64,000 nt of DNA, from the NCBI RefSeq assembly GCF_964204865.1, contig NC_135250.1, forward strand, positions 13,268,001 through 13,332,000, written 5' to 3'. The notes under the pieces are model-generated. The model was not told where the DNA came from, did not search any database, and was given only the letters and a program-made list of their open reading frames with translations. Shown here in pieces: positions 11,158 to 22,469 of this stretch. Position 1 is the first letter of the stretch. Each line of letters opens with the position of its first letter. A program made the position numbers and the translations under genes. This DNA is from Styela clava. Its lineage: Eukaryota > Chordata > Ascidiacea > Stolidobranchia > Styelidae.

Positions 11158-11460
11158 CGCGGCGGTGTGGCTCATCGTTAGGAATACGCTCGCCACCGCA
11201 CCTCTAATTACTCCGCGTTGGTTCGAATCCCATGCGGGATGGTTATGTGCGAGAGGATTGCTGTACTCTTCGCCGCCGTAGGGTGATTCACGTAACCGCT
11301 GGTCGGTCGGTCGGTCGGTCGGTCCATGCTTCCGAAAACAAATAACTAACTAATCCCATCCCCGACATGGAATGGCAACCGGACGTGAGGCCTTGGTTCG
11401 CCATATGTAAAAGCCGTCTTATCGGCTTTCCTTTTCTCCGGGATAAATATGTAAATCCTT
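11158..11460 (+). repeat. tRNA-derived SINE, copy 2 (better preserved)
   Basis: The tRNA-like head is well kept: an A box around 11166-11182 (GTGGCTCATCGTTAGGAATA) and a B box, GGTTCGAATCCC, at 11220, spaced as in a tRNA. The tRNA-unrelated body matches the copy at 746-1118, ending GGGATAAATATGTAAATCC. A GGTC microsatellite has expanded inside the body at 11301-11326, where the other copy has a single GGTC. The head follows a TA run, a common kind of insertion site. The tRNA species of origin cannot be told by eye. Confidence 0.85.
11301..11326 (+). repeat. GGTC tetranucleotide array inside the SINE
   Basis: Six tandem GGTC units follow AACCGCT. The sister SINE at 950-960 has one unit, so this is an expansion within this copy and a likely length-polymorphic site. 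Confidence 0.85.
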
Positions 11461-11691
11461 ATCATTATCCTGGCACCATGGGGAGAATATTTCACCGGCG
11501 CCGAGGAGTGATATTGAGCTTTGCTCTTGTATTTTATCAAACGATGCATTTGAAATTTTGTTCGCATAGTTAAAACATATTCTTAGAATGGCCGGAACCC
11601 GGTAATTTTTAAATTTTGTGTGACCTTTGGTGAAAATAATTTGAGTAGCCATGCGTAGTCTATCGACTCTACCTGTCAGTTTGTCTGATTC

Positions 11692-12045
11692 AACAAAAAT
11701 AACCGCGGCCCGCGGGCCAAATCCGGCCCGCGTAACGATTCAAAATGGCCCGCCGAGCTTGAGTGAAATAGTGTGCAAGTTAGTGCAACAGATTTTGCTT
11801 CACCTTTTTTCATTCTAGATAGCGCCAAGTGTTACGCCATTATCACACTTCAAGCACGTGTTTTTATGGTAACAATTCAACTAAAGCATTATCTCAATTA
11901 TTATGATTACATAGGGCAGTAATTTAGTTATGAACCATAAGAGCTTAGACACGTCACGCGCTTTCAGGCGCTACACTCTTCCAGCCCGCGAACATCCCTC
12001 CGATTCAAGTTTTGGCCCGCGGCCAATAAAGTTTGGGAACCCCTG
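11692..12045. mobile_element. Short nonautonomous hAT-like element with GGCCCGCGG subtermini
   Basis: The left side has CGCGGCCCGCGGGCC followed by AAATCCGGCCCGCG. The right side has TTTTGGCCCGCGGCC, then AAAGTTTGGGAACCCCTGG. GC-rich inverted subterminal repeats with a GGGAACCCCTG end are typical of nonautonomous hAT elements. The left terminal CAGGGG is eroded and I could not match an 8-bp target duplication. About 350 bp with no coding potential. Confidence 0.6.
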
Positions 12046-12365
12046 GTTTACAGTATACGAACATTGGCATTACAATCTATTATTCGATTGTATACTTATT
12101 TTGACCTCCGATGGTATTCAATTGAGATTTACTGAGGTACGTGTTAGAATACGCAGAATAAGGAGGACCACCAAAATATTTTTTCCATCGACTTCTAACC
12201 ACATTAATTAAAGTCACTACCATACTGTTCCATCGTTATTTCAGACTTCCAGGTCGTCATTTTAAGTCAATAATTTTTGTTTTTCTAGCGGCGTTGCAGG
12301 CAGAAAAACAATAAACTGCAAATTAGCGTCTAAATTCTAAATCTTGTATATAGTCTAGATTAGAA

Positions 12366-14266
12366 CATAGGTTCTCAAAGTGCTCTGTACGGAGCCCCAG
12401 GGCTCCGCGGGAGAAACCTAGCGGCTCCGCGTGCTATTCGATTACTTTTCAAAATACTGTCTTTGCTAATTTTTTAATTGTTCAAAGAAGCAATAACAGG
12501 TTTAATAAAATTTGACAACAGTATAGTCTCGAAATATGGCGAAGAGGCGGAATTCAGAAATGACATCATCTATAAGAAGGAGCGCAGCCAGGATTCTTAA
12601 GAGGGAGAGGGGTTCAAAATTGGAATCGGAAATTTTTGCGCAACATTCTTCGCGATTGAAAAAAATATTTCAGTGGATAACGAGATTTCTGTTGCGTAAA
12701 ATATTCAATCCATGACCATTGCGAGCAACATTTAAAATGTCTTGTCATAATAATTTAATGGTGCTTATCGTTACTCACGTTTGATCCGAGATTACTATTA
12801 GGATTACTAAAATAAAAGATTACTATTCTAAAATAATATAAAATACGTGATAAACTGCCAACAATAAATAAATTGGAATCGTATTTTTGCGATCTTGGGG
12901 TTTGTCAAACTCGATTTGTTCTTGCGCACTCGAGATTATTTTTAAGCAAGATATCGGCGTCACAAAAAGCCCTAGGTTGACGTTAAAACTCAAAAAGTAC
13001 AATTTACAATCTATGACCGATGCGGGCATATTTAAAATGACTTGTTCATTGGGTTAATTGTGTTCAATGTAATAAATCATTAATTCTCAAATTACCACGG
13101 CAATCCGCGGACACGAAATGAGAAACAAAGTTAAGTGAACGAAGTTCTTGTGGACTACTGTATATCCTGAACAACGCTGTTATCATAAGATATTAGAAAC
13201 AAAGTCATGTTGTCCACAAAAGAACATACCTACTACCGGTGCCAGTAGTTTGATAAGATATTTGTGCCCTTCCCGATTAATCAATAATCGTAATCATGGC
13301 TGATTGCGTGGCAGTGTGGTAGATATAGCGAATTCGACAAATTTGAGCCGTTCTTGCTACACTAACTCCTACCGCGCAGGTCTGCCTCTCAGATTCTTTG
13401 CAAGATATCGCCGTTTAAAAAATCACAAGGTCTGGGCAAAATACGAACGATTGAAATTTATGTTATTGCACGCGGCTCCGTCGGTAGTCTCAGAATGGAT
13501 AAAAGGTACTTCGCGCGCATAATTGACTGTGTTTCGATTTCAGTTAATAAGATGAATAACCAAAGAAAATTTAACATAACACCAAATTTTGGAATTTACA
13601 ATGTCTAAAAAAGCTTTTATCTGTTGTGAGTCTGTTGAAACAAAACTTAGTGTTATCCTCCGTTTTAAGTTTTAGTTTTAATCATTCATAATGCCGCTTT
13701 TCAATCAAAGAATTTGAGTTGCGGATTTACCTCTTTATTAAATATTTTAGCCTCTCGTCGCCGATCAAGCAATGACTATAATATGGTAACGATGCTTTCT
13801 CATTGAACTCATAATTCCCCACGAGAACAAAAGAGCAATTATTGCCGTCATTGTGGAACGATACATGTATATACCGTAGGAAATTTTTGATTTAGCGAGT
13901 ATGAACACCGACGTAAAGATGTTAAGGTTTTAAAAGCCACGCCACGCCACGCGGTATTAGCAAATTTTTGGGTCTTTTAAAAATATCAAAAGGGACAAGA
14001 TTTGACCCCTAATTTATTAATACGTTTGTCAAGTGTCAAATTTACAGCCTTTATATATATATATAATTTATCTGTGAAATTTAGATTTATTTATGGCTTG
14101 TATTAACCCCATTAAAAAAGGTTTAGCTTTTAAATTTGTAATGTACCTTTAACTTACTCAGGAATATTATTCGGAAAGTAACAATTTTAAAATTTATTTT
14201 GGGACCCCGTGAATATTAGTCAACCTCTTCACGGGCTCCGCAAGACCAAAAGTTTGAGAACCCCTG
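12366..14266. mobile_element. hAT element, about 1.9 kb, decayed
   Basis: The left end CATAGGTTCTCAAAG and the right end TTTGAGAACCCCTG are inverted copies. Both sides have a GGCTCCGC subterminal motif (12402-12430 and 14233-14240). Flanks GATTAGAA (12358-12365) and GTCTAGAA (14267-14274) match at 6 of 8 positions, consistent with an old 8-bp duplication. No transposase domain is recognisable inside. The plus-strand frame at 13304-13522 shows no family signature. Confidence 0.7.
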
Positions 14267-14363
14267 GTCTAGAAAACAATCTGCGGTTGGTTGGTTGGTT
14301 CATTCAAATTCCAAAAAGGAATTTGCGAGGATTGGACAGATGAATTGTATTGTTATAACGTAA

Positions 14364-15319
14364 ACAAGGGGGGCCGAACTTGGGCCCGTGGGCCAAAGGT
14401 GTTAACTGTCAAAAATTAGGAAATCTGATTTTCAATATATATATATATGTGTATAAAAACTGTACTATAAATAGATCCAATGACAAACATATTATCACAG
14501 ATACGTTATATATATCTATTTGCTGCATTGAGGTCACATGCTATTTTTTGCTGCAGTTGGGCCACTCTTTTCTGCGGCATATAGTGAACAAAAAGTATTA
14601 TTTTTAGTGAGGACACCAGCAAGGAATACCATAGTCATTTGCTATTTAATAATTGTCCTTCATTAAAAACGTTCACAGCTAACGCTAAATGCCTTGCTTG
14701 TAAGGTAAATTTAACACTGGTTACAATTTGTACCCTGAAATGGCCGAGAGCAATGGTTTTGCATGTTTAGGACGCGTCTGAGGCCTGGCGCCAGCCCTAT
14801 TTACAGCATGATATGTTGTTAATTTGGCGTCACGGTTGTTCGCTCGCTGCACGACATTGTCTCGATCCGCCCCGCTCGTTCTGACTGCCTGTATCTTCAA
14901 TTCTCGATGCCCTCACACGAAAGTATAAAGATTATTTGTGTATATACTGTATATATATATTATATATATGCGTAGGCGTAAAGTGTAACCTGAAAATAGA
15001 TTCAAGAGCGATATTTGAAAGTTGTTCATAGTGGATTCTAATCTAGATAACAGATGACAAAACGTTCATAATTTTAAAAATTGGATTGTCTGAGATGTGA
15101 CATATTGCTGAAATTTACGAAATCGTGAGTTAAAATTCGAACACATATTGATCAGCGAATTTGAAAATTTTTTCACCAGTCGATGCGGAAATTTTGTATT
15201 TATATTTTCAGGGAGTGGTTTCAATTACCCATTTGCCATTTGACCCCAAAATGGAAAATTGTATTGTAGTTGTATTTTTAATATATTTGGATAGATTTCA
15301 ATAAAACGAAACTAAAAGT
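14364..15319 (+). repeat. Old interspersed repeat, left portion (split by the BEL/Pao insertion)
   Basis: Two long blocks match the region 61.37-62.7 kb. The first (about 14505-14720; CTATTTGCTGCATT, TTTTTTGCTGCAGTTGGG, TTAAAAACGTTC) matches about 61385-61710. The second (about 14976-15319; AAAGTGTAACC, GTTGTTCATAGTGGA, CAAAATGGAAAATT) matches about 62325-62670. The start carries GGGCCCGTGGGCC, resembling a hAT-type subterminus. The repeat has no ORF. It is interrupted at 15320 by the LTR element and resumes at 23415. Confidence 0.75.
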
Positions 15320-15324
15320 AGTAT

Positions 15325-16246
15325 TGTAAGTTCGAAAATTGGCATTATCTTCTATCAATGGGGATTTCCCTAAAGTGAAACGACAAATGGAAAATTCCAG
15401 CTGTCCACATATGTTGCAATCGACTCTCGCTGGACAAGTCTAATCTTGCCTCGCTCTCACGTGACTCGCTGCCGTGTTTGACGGCAGTCGTTGCTTAATA
15501 TTCGCATAGATTGCTTTTTATGTGTTAAATTAGTTACGTTTAACGTCCGGTTGTAGGGATAATAATTGCCCATACCCAAGGCTTATGTTATTGGAACATA
15601 TAACTGCTGTAACTTTTATTGTAGAATATTATATAAGTTATAAATAGACTGTAATTTGATTGATTGATTCTCTGAATCCTGAACTGAAATTGAAGTTATT
15701 TCTGAATATTTGTTATCGCCTGGCTTAAAACGTTTCGGTAAGTTTTAGTATTTGTTGTTTATGATAAGAATTCTTGTTATTAGTTCAAATAATATTCCAA
15801 ATAATAATAATTAATTGGTATTTAAATTGTATATAGTATTTCATGTTAATTAAATACTGTCAGTAGAGTTAGACAATGTCACATTGTTTAATGATTAAGT
15901 TTGCAAGTGCTTTAATGCATTATTGTTATTTTCTGTGGTCTGTATTTGAATATTTTCATTTAAATTCAGAAAACCGCTACGCTACACATCACCATACACA
16001 TTGCATCATTCTGTTATTAGTACGCTACACCTCTTTAACCTCATTCAACATTGTGAACTGTTTTACTGGATTTAATTCAATATATCAAATTTCATTGTAC
16101 AACATTTGATATTTGTGGCATTGGAGGACACACTGAGAGTTGCGCGTTTTCGAATAGTTTTTCAAGAACCAAAGAACAGCCAGATATTTCAGTCACCCCC
16201 TTATGCGACACCTGTATTGGCCAGGATACATAGAAAAGGTGTTACA
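15325..16246 (+). repeat. 5' LTR of the BEL/Pao element
   Basis: Starts TGTAAGTTCGAAAATTGG and ends AAAAGGTGTTACA. A TATATAAG motif at 15630-15637, repeated at the same place in the 3' LTR, is a plausible core promoter. An internal 77-codon frame (15876-16109) recurs identically in the 3' LTR and is probably not a gene. Confidence 0.95.
15630..15637 (+). promoter_or_regulatory. TATA-like box in the LTR
   Basis: TATATAAG lies about 305 bases into the LTR, in a position where a U3 promoter would fit. The identical motif occurs in the 3' LTR near 22793. No initiator or transcript evidence is available. Confidence 0.35.
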
Positions 16247-16269
16247 TAATAAGTTTTCGAAACGAAATC

Positions 16270-19200
16270 ATGAACTTGAGTTCGAGTGATGAAGATTACT
16301 CACCCAGAAAACTGGCTTTGAGGCAACTGGCTAACTATACAACAGCCGCTTGTCAGAAGATGCCATCACTGGCTGATGTCAAAAAACAACGTACAACATT
16401 AGAACATTTATATTTCATGGCTGAAAAAGCAATTGCTGATCAGGATTTGCATGTGCTAAATTCTGTTATGTCAAGTATTGATGATCCTTTTGCCAAACTT
16501 GTGGAAATGTACTCTGAGAGTATATCAGCTGCACCCAATGATGAAATAAGATTGAAATTCGAAAATGAACTTTGGAATGTGAATAAAGACATTGACAACC
16601 TTTTTGCTCGAGTACGTGAATTCACACATTTACAAAACCCCAAAACGTGGAGTTCAAATCAATGCAAAGATTCTGAACTTCCCGATTCCAGAAGAGAAAG
16701 AGCGGAAAGTGAAGTCGTGTCCTTGTCTGGTAGCATGCGAAGTAAACGCTCTTATGCGAGTAGCAAGACATCAATATGCAGCAAAGGGTCTGTACATATG
16801 GCCAAGGCACAAGTTAAGCGTGAAAGAGCTCGAATTGCATTGCAAAGAACAGAAGCAAAGCAGAGAATTGAAGATGAAAAACGCAAAATTGAACATGAAA
16901 ATCAAATATTGGAAGCAAAATTTGATTTGCAAGAAGCAGAAGCAGAGGCTGCTGTTTGGGAGAATTTGTCTGTGGTTGATGATGCTGGAAGTTCTCGGTC
17001 TTCATCAGATATATTCATCAGATCTGGTGTTCAAAAGGAAGCTACAGCTGTAGTAACTTCGCGGACTGTAGAACACGAACAACAACCTGAGAGAAACGTT
17101 ACTAATCAACAGGTGGTAAGTCAATCATCTCCTATCGCTACAACTAAACCTGCTGTTTCACCTAAACAAGATGTGGTGTCTTCAAGCAATGATGACAGCG
17201 TGAATTCTGGATTTTCCCAACAGTCCGCTGATTTTGCACTGAACACAGATGCAAATAATGAACATAATATATCTAAACCTTTGGTCACTGACACTGATAA
17301 ATTTGCTCAGAGTATAGCCAAAGCTTTTGGTGAAGCCATGCATGCTCCAAAGTTGGAATATTTGACATTTTCTGGTAATCCTATTGACTACTATATTTTC
17401 AAAAAAAATTTTGAAACTAATATTGATGCTAAAGCACCCACAGATGCCTTGAAATTAGCTTTCTTACTGCATCAATGCAAAGGAAAAGCGAAATCGCTCA
17501 TACAACACTGTTCTATATTTGAACCAGAAGTGGGTTATGCCAAGGCTAAAGATATTCTTCATAAGAAATTTGGAGATTCAGATGTTGTAACTGAAGCTTT
17601 TAAAGAACAGTTGCATCGTTGTTCGAATATAAAACCAGATGATCATGCAGCACTGCAAGACTATGCGCTTTTAATGAGAAAATGTGTTCTTGTGCTCGGT
17701 AAGCTTGATAGCCTTGGAGAAATGAATACATCTGATCGTATTATCGATTTTGCCAGTAAGCTACCATACAGCTCACAGAAAGGATGGGAAAGGAAAGCTG
17801 TGAAGATCAAAAATAATACTGGTAAAAAGGCTCAGATATGGGACTTGGCTGATTTCATTGAAGAGGAAGCTGATATTGCAGGTTCAAATACTGCGAAATC
17901 ATTGAACATCAGAAGACGTGAAGATAAGCCACAACAAAAACGGCAATCAACACGAAAGTCTACAACTTATACTGTGAAAACTGAGGATGTCAAAGCAACT
18001 TCTCATGTCCAGAGTCCTGCTATTTTAAAATGTAAGTGTTGTTCCTTTTCCCACCTTTTGTCAAAATGTGAAAAGTTTAATTCTAAATCGATTGAAGAAC
18101 GAGTAAAATTCCTGAAAGAAATTGGTTTCTGCTTCAATTGTCTACGTGGAGGTCACTTGGTAAAGGACTGCAAGTCACAATATACATGCTCTGTTAAAGG
18201 GTGTGGACGAAGACATCATACTTTGTTGCATTTAAATACAAAGAAATTAGAAAATGAAGAAAATGCAAACTTCAAAAAGAATGATGACAAACAAAGCTCA
18301 ATTCAGAAGAATGTGACTACTGCAGTTCAAGCTAATTCAAATGCATGCAAGAGCTCCATGTATACTTACAGAAATATTTTGCCTGTCAGGATTCGAGCAA
18401 ATAACGTTGAAGTGGAAACATATGCTCTGGTCGATATTGGGTCCGACGCAACTTTTTGTGAAACAAGCTTAATTGAAGAACTTGGTTTGACTGGAAAACA
18501 AAGAACTGTTGAAATCAACACATTAGGACAACGACCAGTCATGCATGATGGTGTTGTTGTAAATCTCACTGTTGCATCAATTGACGATGCAGAAGAAATA
18601 TTCATTGAAAATGTGATGTCTATTGACAAGATTCCAGTTCAACCAAATCCTATTCCATCTGAAGAAGAACTCAAGCTACTTCCTCATCTGCAAGAACTTA
18701 ATCTACGTAAAATTAAAAATAAAAATGTTTCTCTGCTTATTGGAACTGATTGTCCATATGCACATCATGTGTTGGAAGTTCGAACTGGAAACAAGAAGCA
18801 GCCATTTGCACAAAAGTCTCCATTGGGATGGTCGATTATTGGACCATCAGTGAATATGCCATCAACGCACAAGATTCATGTCAACTTTGTGAAGTCTGAT
18901 ATGTTACTCGAAGAAGAGATAAGAAGAACATGGTACACTGATTTTGAAGATGAGATTGGAGATTTGACATTTCCAACCTCGAAAGAAGATAGACATGTTC
19001 TAAATTTTCTGAAGAGCTCTGTAGAGCATTTCGATGGTCATTTCACAATACCTTTACCTTGGCGTCCTGGGACACAGCTGCCGAGCGGAAGTCGTGCATT
19101 GGCTGAACGCAGATTGGAGTATCTCCATAAACGTTTGTCTAAAAATGATGATTTGAGAGAGAAATACACAGAAAAAATGCAGGAATATATTACAAAAGGT

Positions 19201-22200
19201 TTTGCGAAAAAGCTTTCGCAAGAAGAAGATATCCCTGCAGGTCCTGTTTGGTATTTGTGCCACCACCCGGTGTGTACCGCAAACAAACCGAAAGTGCGTA
19301 TCGTATTTGATTGTGCTGCAATTTATAAAGGTGTTTCTCTTAATGACACTCTCATGCCTGGACCAGACTTGGTGTCAAGCCTTATTGGTGTGTTGACTCA
19401 ATTTCGTAAGGGACGCATAGCTTTAGTTGCTGATATTGAAGCTATGTTTCATCAAATTAAAGTTAAGAAAGAAGATTGCAATGCTCTGCGATTTCTTTGG
19501 TGGCCAAATGGTGATATTTTAAAGAAGGCAGAATTATATTTCATGGAACGTCATATATTTGGAGCTTGCAGTTCACCTTGCATTGCTTCATTCTGCTTGA
19601 AGGAAACCGGAAAACGATTTGGTCATGAATTTGATAAAAGAATTTGTGAGATTATTGAAAATGGATTTTATGTAGATGACTGTCTTACATCTTCTGATAG
19701 TGATGAAGATGCAATAAACACAAAAACACAACTTTGTAATTTGATGAAGAAGGGAGGTTTCAATCTAACGAAGTGGATTTCAAATAGTTCCACTGTGATG
19801 GCCAATATCCCAGAATCTGAACATACCAAATCTGTGAAAGAGTTGGATTTGCATGAACCTCGAAAAGAGCGTGTTCTTGGAGTTTTCTGGAATGTAGATG
19901 CCGATGCTTTTCAATTTCGTTCAACTGTACCTAAGTTGAAGACATATACAAGAAGGACAATTTTATCTGCAGTTAATTCACTATTTGATCCCCTGGGAAT
20001 GCTCGCTCCCGTGATTCTGGTAGCAAAAATGTTGCAACAAGAAATCATCGAAAAAGGTTTCGGCTGGGATGAAGTAATTACAGAAGACAATATTAAAGAC
20101 TGGGACACTTGGTTCAAACAGCTCACTGATCTTGAATATATTTCGATTCCAAGATGTTTCAAGCCACAAGAATTTGGAAATATCAAACATTGTGAGATAC
20201 ACCATTTTTCAGATGCTTCTAGCTTCGGTTATGGTGTAGTTTCGTATTTGAGGCTGGTCGATGAAAATAATCAAATACACTGCTCATTTTTATGTGGTAA
20301 AGCAAAGGTGGCTCCTCCGAGGGCTGAAAGCATTCCTAGACTTGAACTTGTTGCTGCTGTGCTAGCTGTAAAGGCAGATAAGTGGCTACGATTAAAGTTG
20401 AATTATTCCGATTGTGAGTCCGTATTTTGGACTGATTCGAGTGCAGTGCGTCAAAGCATATGTAATCCAAGAAAACGTTTTCGTACCTTCGTTGCAAATA
20501 GATTGGCCAAGATTCATCGACAGTCAAAGCCGTCTCAATGGCGACAAGTGCCTTCAAAAATCAATCCGGCTGATGACGCATCACGAGGCTTATCATTGAA
20601 AACTCTCATCAATAAAAGTCGTTGGCTGCTTGCACCTGAATTTTTATGGAAGACCGAAGATAGTTGGCCAAGAAATTCTGAAGATAAAACGGACCTGCCT
20701 GATGAATTTCAGCCAATTGAAAGAAAGAAAGTGGCAACAATTATTGCTTCGGATATTGACACAATTGACAACTTCATTAAAAGCTTTTCTGATTTACAAA
20801 GGCTCAAGATTGCCACTGCATGGGTGTTACGCTATAAAAGTTTCCTTCGTAACCACAATTCTGTTACCACAAGAAATATAACTGTGGAAGAAATGCAATA
20901 CGCAGAGCAAGCACTTGTGAAATATGTTCAGCGGCAGAATTACAAATCTGTCATTGATAATTTATCAGACAAAAGTGAAATTGGTGACAGGAAGGCTCGT
21001 CACGAGATGAAGAAAGCTGAGCATACAAAGTCAATTGCAAAACTAGATCCAATTATAACTGATGGAATTCTACGGATTGGGGGGAGGTTGGATAAAGCTC
21101 CTATTTCATTCGAAATGCGACATCCCATCATTTTACCAAATGATCACCACTTAACCAGATTAATCATTGACTTCTATCACAAGAAAGTTGGACATTCAAG
21201 TGTTTCTCATACTTGGAATGTTATTCGTGAAAAATACTGGATCACAAGACCGAGAGCAACAATTCGGCATGAATTAAATAAATGTGTGACCTGCAGAAAA
21301 GCTAACACACGACAAGGAGAACAGTTAATGGCTGAACTGCCATCTGCTCGTCTAAAGGTTGGTCAACCACCATTCTATTCAACAGGAATCGACTTCTTCG
21401 GCCCATATTTGATCAAACGTGGGAGAAGTGAAATCAAAAGATATGGCTGCATATTTACATGCCTCACAACAAGAGCTGTACATATTGAACTGGCAGAAGA
21501 TTTATCCACTGATGCTTTCATAAATGCTCTTAGGAGGTTTATGGCAAGAAGATCAAAACCTTTTGAATTGCACAGTGACAATGGAACTAATTTTGTTGGA
21601 GCAGAACGAATATTACGAGAAGAAATGCATAAGCTCGATCATACCAAATTAGATGGATTCTTCAAAAAACAAGAAATCCGCTGGTATTTCAATACTCCAA
21701 CAGCCAGCAACCAAGGAGGTTCCTGGGAAATTTTAATTCGATCAATAAGAAGAATTTTGAACAAGATATTTTACAAATCTCCTGTTGTATCTCAAGATGT
21801 TCTGCATACTGCACTCCTGGAGGCAGAATACATAATCAATTCAAGACCTTTGTGTCCAGTTTCTTTTGATCCAAGAGATAATGCACCATTATCTCCAAAT
21901 CATCTACTTCTGCAAAAACCAACACCATGTATTTCACCTGGATTATTCAATAATCAAGATTCCTATAGTCGTCTACAGTGGCGTCGAGTTCAACTTCTTG
22001 CTGACGAGTTCTGGAGGAGATTCTGCAAAGAATATTTGCCAACCATAGCCATTCGTCAAAAATGGCCGGACAAGGCAAGAAACTTCACTGTTGGGGACAT
22101 AGTACTTGTGGTAAACAACAGTGTACCAAGGGGCAAATGGGAAATGGGACGAATTGTCAACACATATCCGGATCGATTTGACATAGTTCGTAATGTAGAT

Positions 22201-22281
22201 GTCAAAACTCAATGGGGAGTACTGAGAAGACCAATCAACAAGTTATGTCTCATTCAAGAAGCAAATGTGGAAGAAAAGTAA
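16270..22281 (+). CDS. BEL/Pao Gag-Pol polyprotein, uninterrupted
   Basis: A single 2003-residue ORF without stop or frameshift. Visible in order: a coiled-coil, Glu/Lys-rich N-terminal part (about 160-235); a Gag core of the DUF1759 type (about 345-530); zinc-knuckle Cys/His clusters (about 588-655); a retropepsin-like protease (DUF1758/A17 type) with VDIGSDATF at 721-729; reverse transcriptase with VADIEAMFHQIKV and YVDD at 1134-1137; RNase H with FSDASSFGYG (Asp near 1315), RLELVAAVLA and FWTDSSAV; an integrase zinc domain (HKKVGHSS...CVTCRK); the integrase core with Asp1708, Asp1770 and Glu1820; and a C-terminal DUF5641 segment (WRRVQLLADEFWRRF, PRGKWEMGRI). All RT and integrase catalytic residues I can check are intact. 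The protease motif reads D-I-G rather than D-T/S-G, which may weaken it. The element could encode most of what retrotransposition needs. Confidence 0.97.
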   Translation: MNLSSSDEDYSPRKLALRQLANYTTAACQKMPSLADVKKQRTTLEHLYFMAEKAIADQDLHVLNSVMSSIDDPFAKLVEMYSESISAAPNDEIRLKFENELWNVNKDIDNLFARVREFTHLQNPKTWSSNQCKDSELPDSRRERAESEVVSLSGSMRSKRSYASSKTSICSKGSVHMAKAQVKRERARIALQRTEAKQRIEDEKRKIEHENQILEAKFDLQEAEAEAAVWENLSVVDDAGSSRSSSDIFIRSGVQKEATAVVTSRTVEHEQQPERNVTNQQVVSQSSPIATTKPAVSPKQDVVSSSNDDSVNSGFSQQSADFALNTDANNEHNISKPLVTDTDKFAQSIAKAFGEAMHAPKLEYLTFSGNPIDYYIFKKNFETNIDAKAPTDALKLAFLLHQCKGKAKSLIQHCSIFEPEVGYAKAKDILHKKFGDSDVVTEAFKEQLHRCSNIKPDDHAALQDYALLMRKCVLVLGKLDSLGEMNTSDRIIDFASKLPYSSQKGWERKAVKIKNNTGKKAQIWDLADFIEEEADIAGSNTAKSLNIRRREDKPQQKRQSTRKSTTYTVKTEDVKATSHVQSPAILKCKCCSFSHLLSKCEKFNSKSIEERVKFLKEIGFCFNCLRGGHLVKDCKSQYTCSVKGCGRRHHTLLHLNTKKLENEENANFKKNDDKQSSIQKNVTTAVQANSNACKSSMYTYRNILPVRIRANNVEVETYALVDIGSDATFCETSLIEELGLTGKQRTVEINTLGQRPVMHDGVVVNLTVASIDDAEEIFIENVMSIDKIPVQPNPIPSEEELKLLPHLQELNLRKIKNKNVSLLIGTDCPYAHHVLEVRTGNKKQPFAQKSPLGWSIIGPSVNMPSTHKIHVNFVKSDMLLEEEIRRTWYTDFEDEIGDLTFPTSKEDRHVLNFLKSSVEHFDGHFTIPLPWRPGTQLPSGSRALAERRLEYLHKRLSKNDDLREKYTEKMQEYITKGFAKKLSQEEDIPAGPVWYLCHHPVCTANKPKVRIVFDCAAIYKGVSLNDTLMPGPDLVSSLIGVLTQFRKGRIALVADIEAMFHQIKVKKEDCNALRFLWWPNGDILKKAELYFMERHIFGACSSPCIASFCLKETGKRFGHEFDKRICEIIENGFYVDDCLTSSDSDEDAINTKTQLCNLMKKGGFNLTKWISNSSTVMANIPESEHTKSVKELDLHEPRKERVLGVFWNVDADAFQFRSTVPKLKTYTRRTILSAVNSLFDPLGMLAPVILVAKMLQQEIIEKGFGWDEVITEDNIKDWDTWFKQLTDLEYISIPRCFKPQEFGNIKHCEIHHFSDASSFGYGVVSYLRLVDENNQIHCSFLCGKAKVAPPRAESIPRLELVAAVLAVKADKWLRLKLNYSDCESVFWTDSSAVRQSICNPRKRFRTFVANRLAKIHRQSKPSQWRQVPSKINPADDASRGLSLKTLINKSRWLLAPEFLWKTEDSWPRNSEDKTDLPDEFQPIERKKVATIIASDIDTIDNFIKSFSDLQRLKIATAWVLRYKSFLRNHNSVTTRNITVEEMQYAEQALVKYVQRQNYKSVIDNLSDKSEIGDRKARHEMKKAEHTKSIAKLDPIITDGILRIGGRLDKAPISFEMRHPIILPNDHHLTRLIIDFYHKKVGHSSVSHTWNVIREKYWITRPRATIRHELNKCVTCRKANTRQGEQLMAELPSARLKVGQPPFYSTGIDFFGPYLIKRGRSEIKRYGCIFTCLTTRAVHIELAEDLSTDAFINALRRFMARRSKPFELHSDNGTNFVGAERILREEMHKLDHTKLDGFFKKQEIRWYFNTPTASNQGGSWEILIRSIRRILNKIFYKSPVVSQDVLHTALLEAEYIINSRPLCPVSFDPRDNAPLSPNHLLLQKPTPCISPGLFNNQDSYSRLQWRRVQLLADEFWRRFCKEYLPTIAIRQKWPDKARNFTVGDIVLVVNNSVPRGKWEMGRIVNTYPDRFDIVRNVDVKTQWGVLRRPINKLCLIQEANVEEK

Positions 22282-22469
22282 TGAAAGAACTGAACTGTTT
22301 AAAACAGCTTTTTATGGACTGTTTATTCAAGATGAGAAATCTTGAAAATATTGCACATGTACATACAAGTTGAGATTTCGTCAATTTTTATTATTTGACC
22401 ATAATTTCGTTTTCTGCAATTTTTGAACTTTTTGTTTTTAAGGGAAATGTATTTATTGTCCCAATGCAT

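Noticed and set aside
15876-16109. 77-codon ORF in the 5' LTR, repeated identically at 23039-23272
   Set aside because: It lies wholly within the LTRs, has no domain or family signature, and its exact repetition follows from LTR identity.
16592-17053. 153-codon plus-strand ORF overlapping the BEL/Pao polyprotein
   Set aside because: It is a shadow frame of the Glu/Lys-rich Gag region, without a domain or start context of its own.
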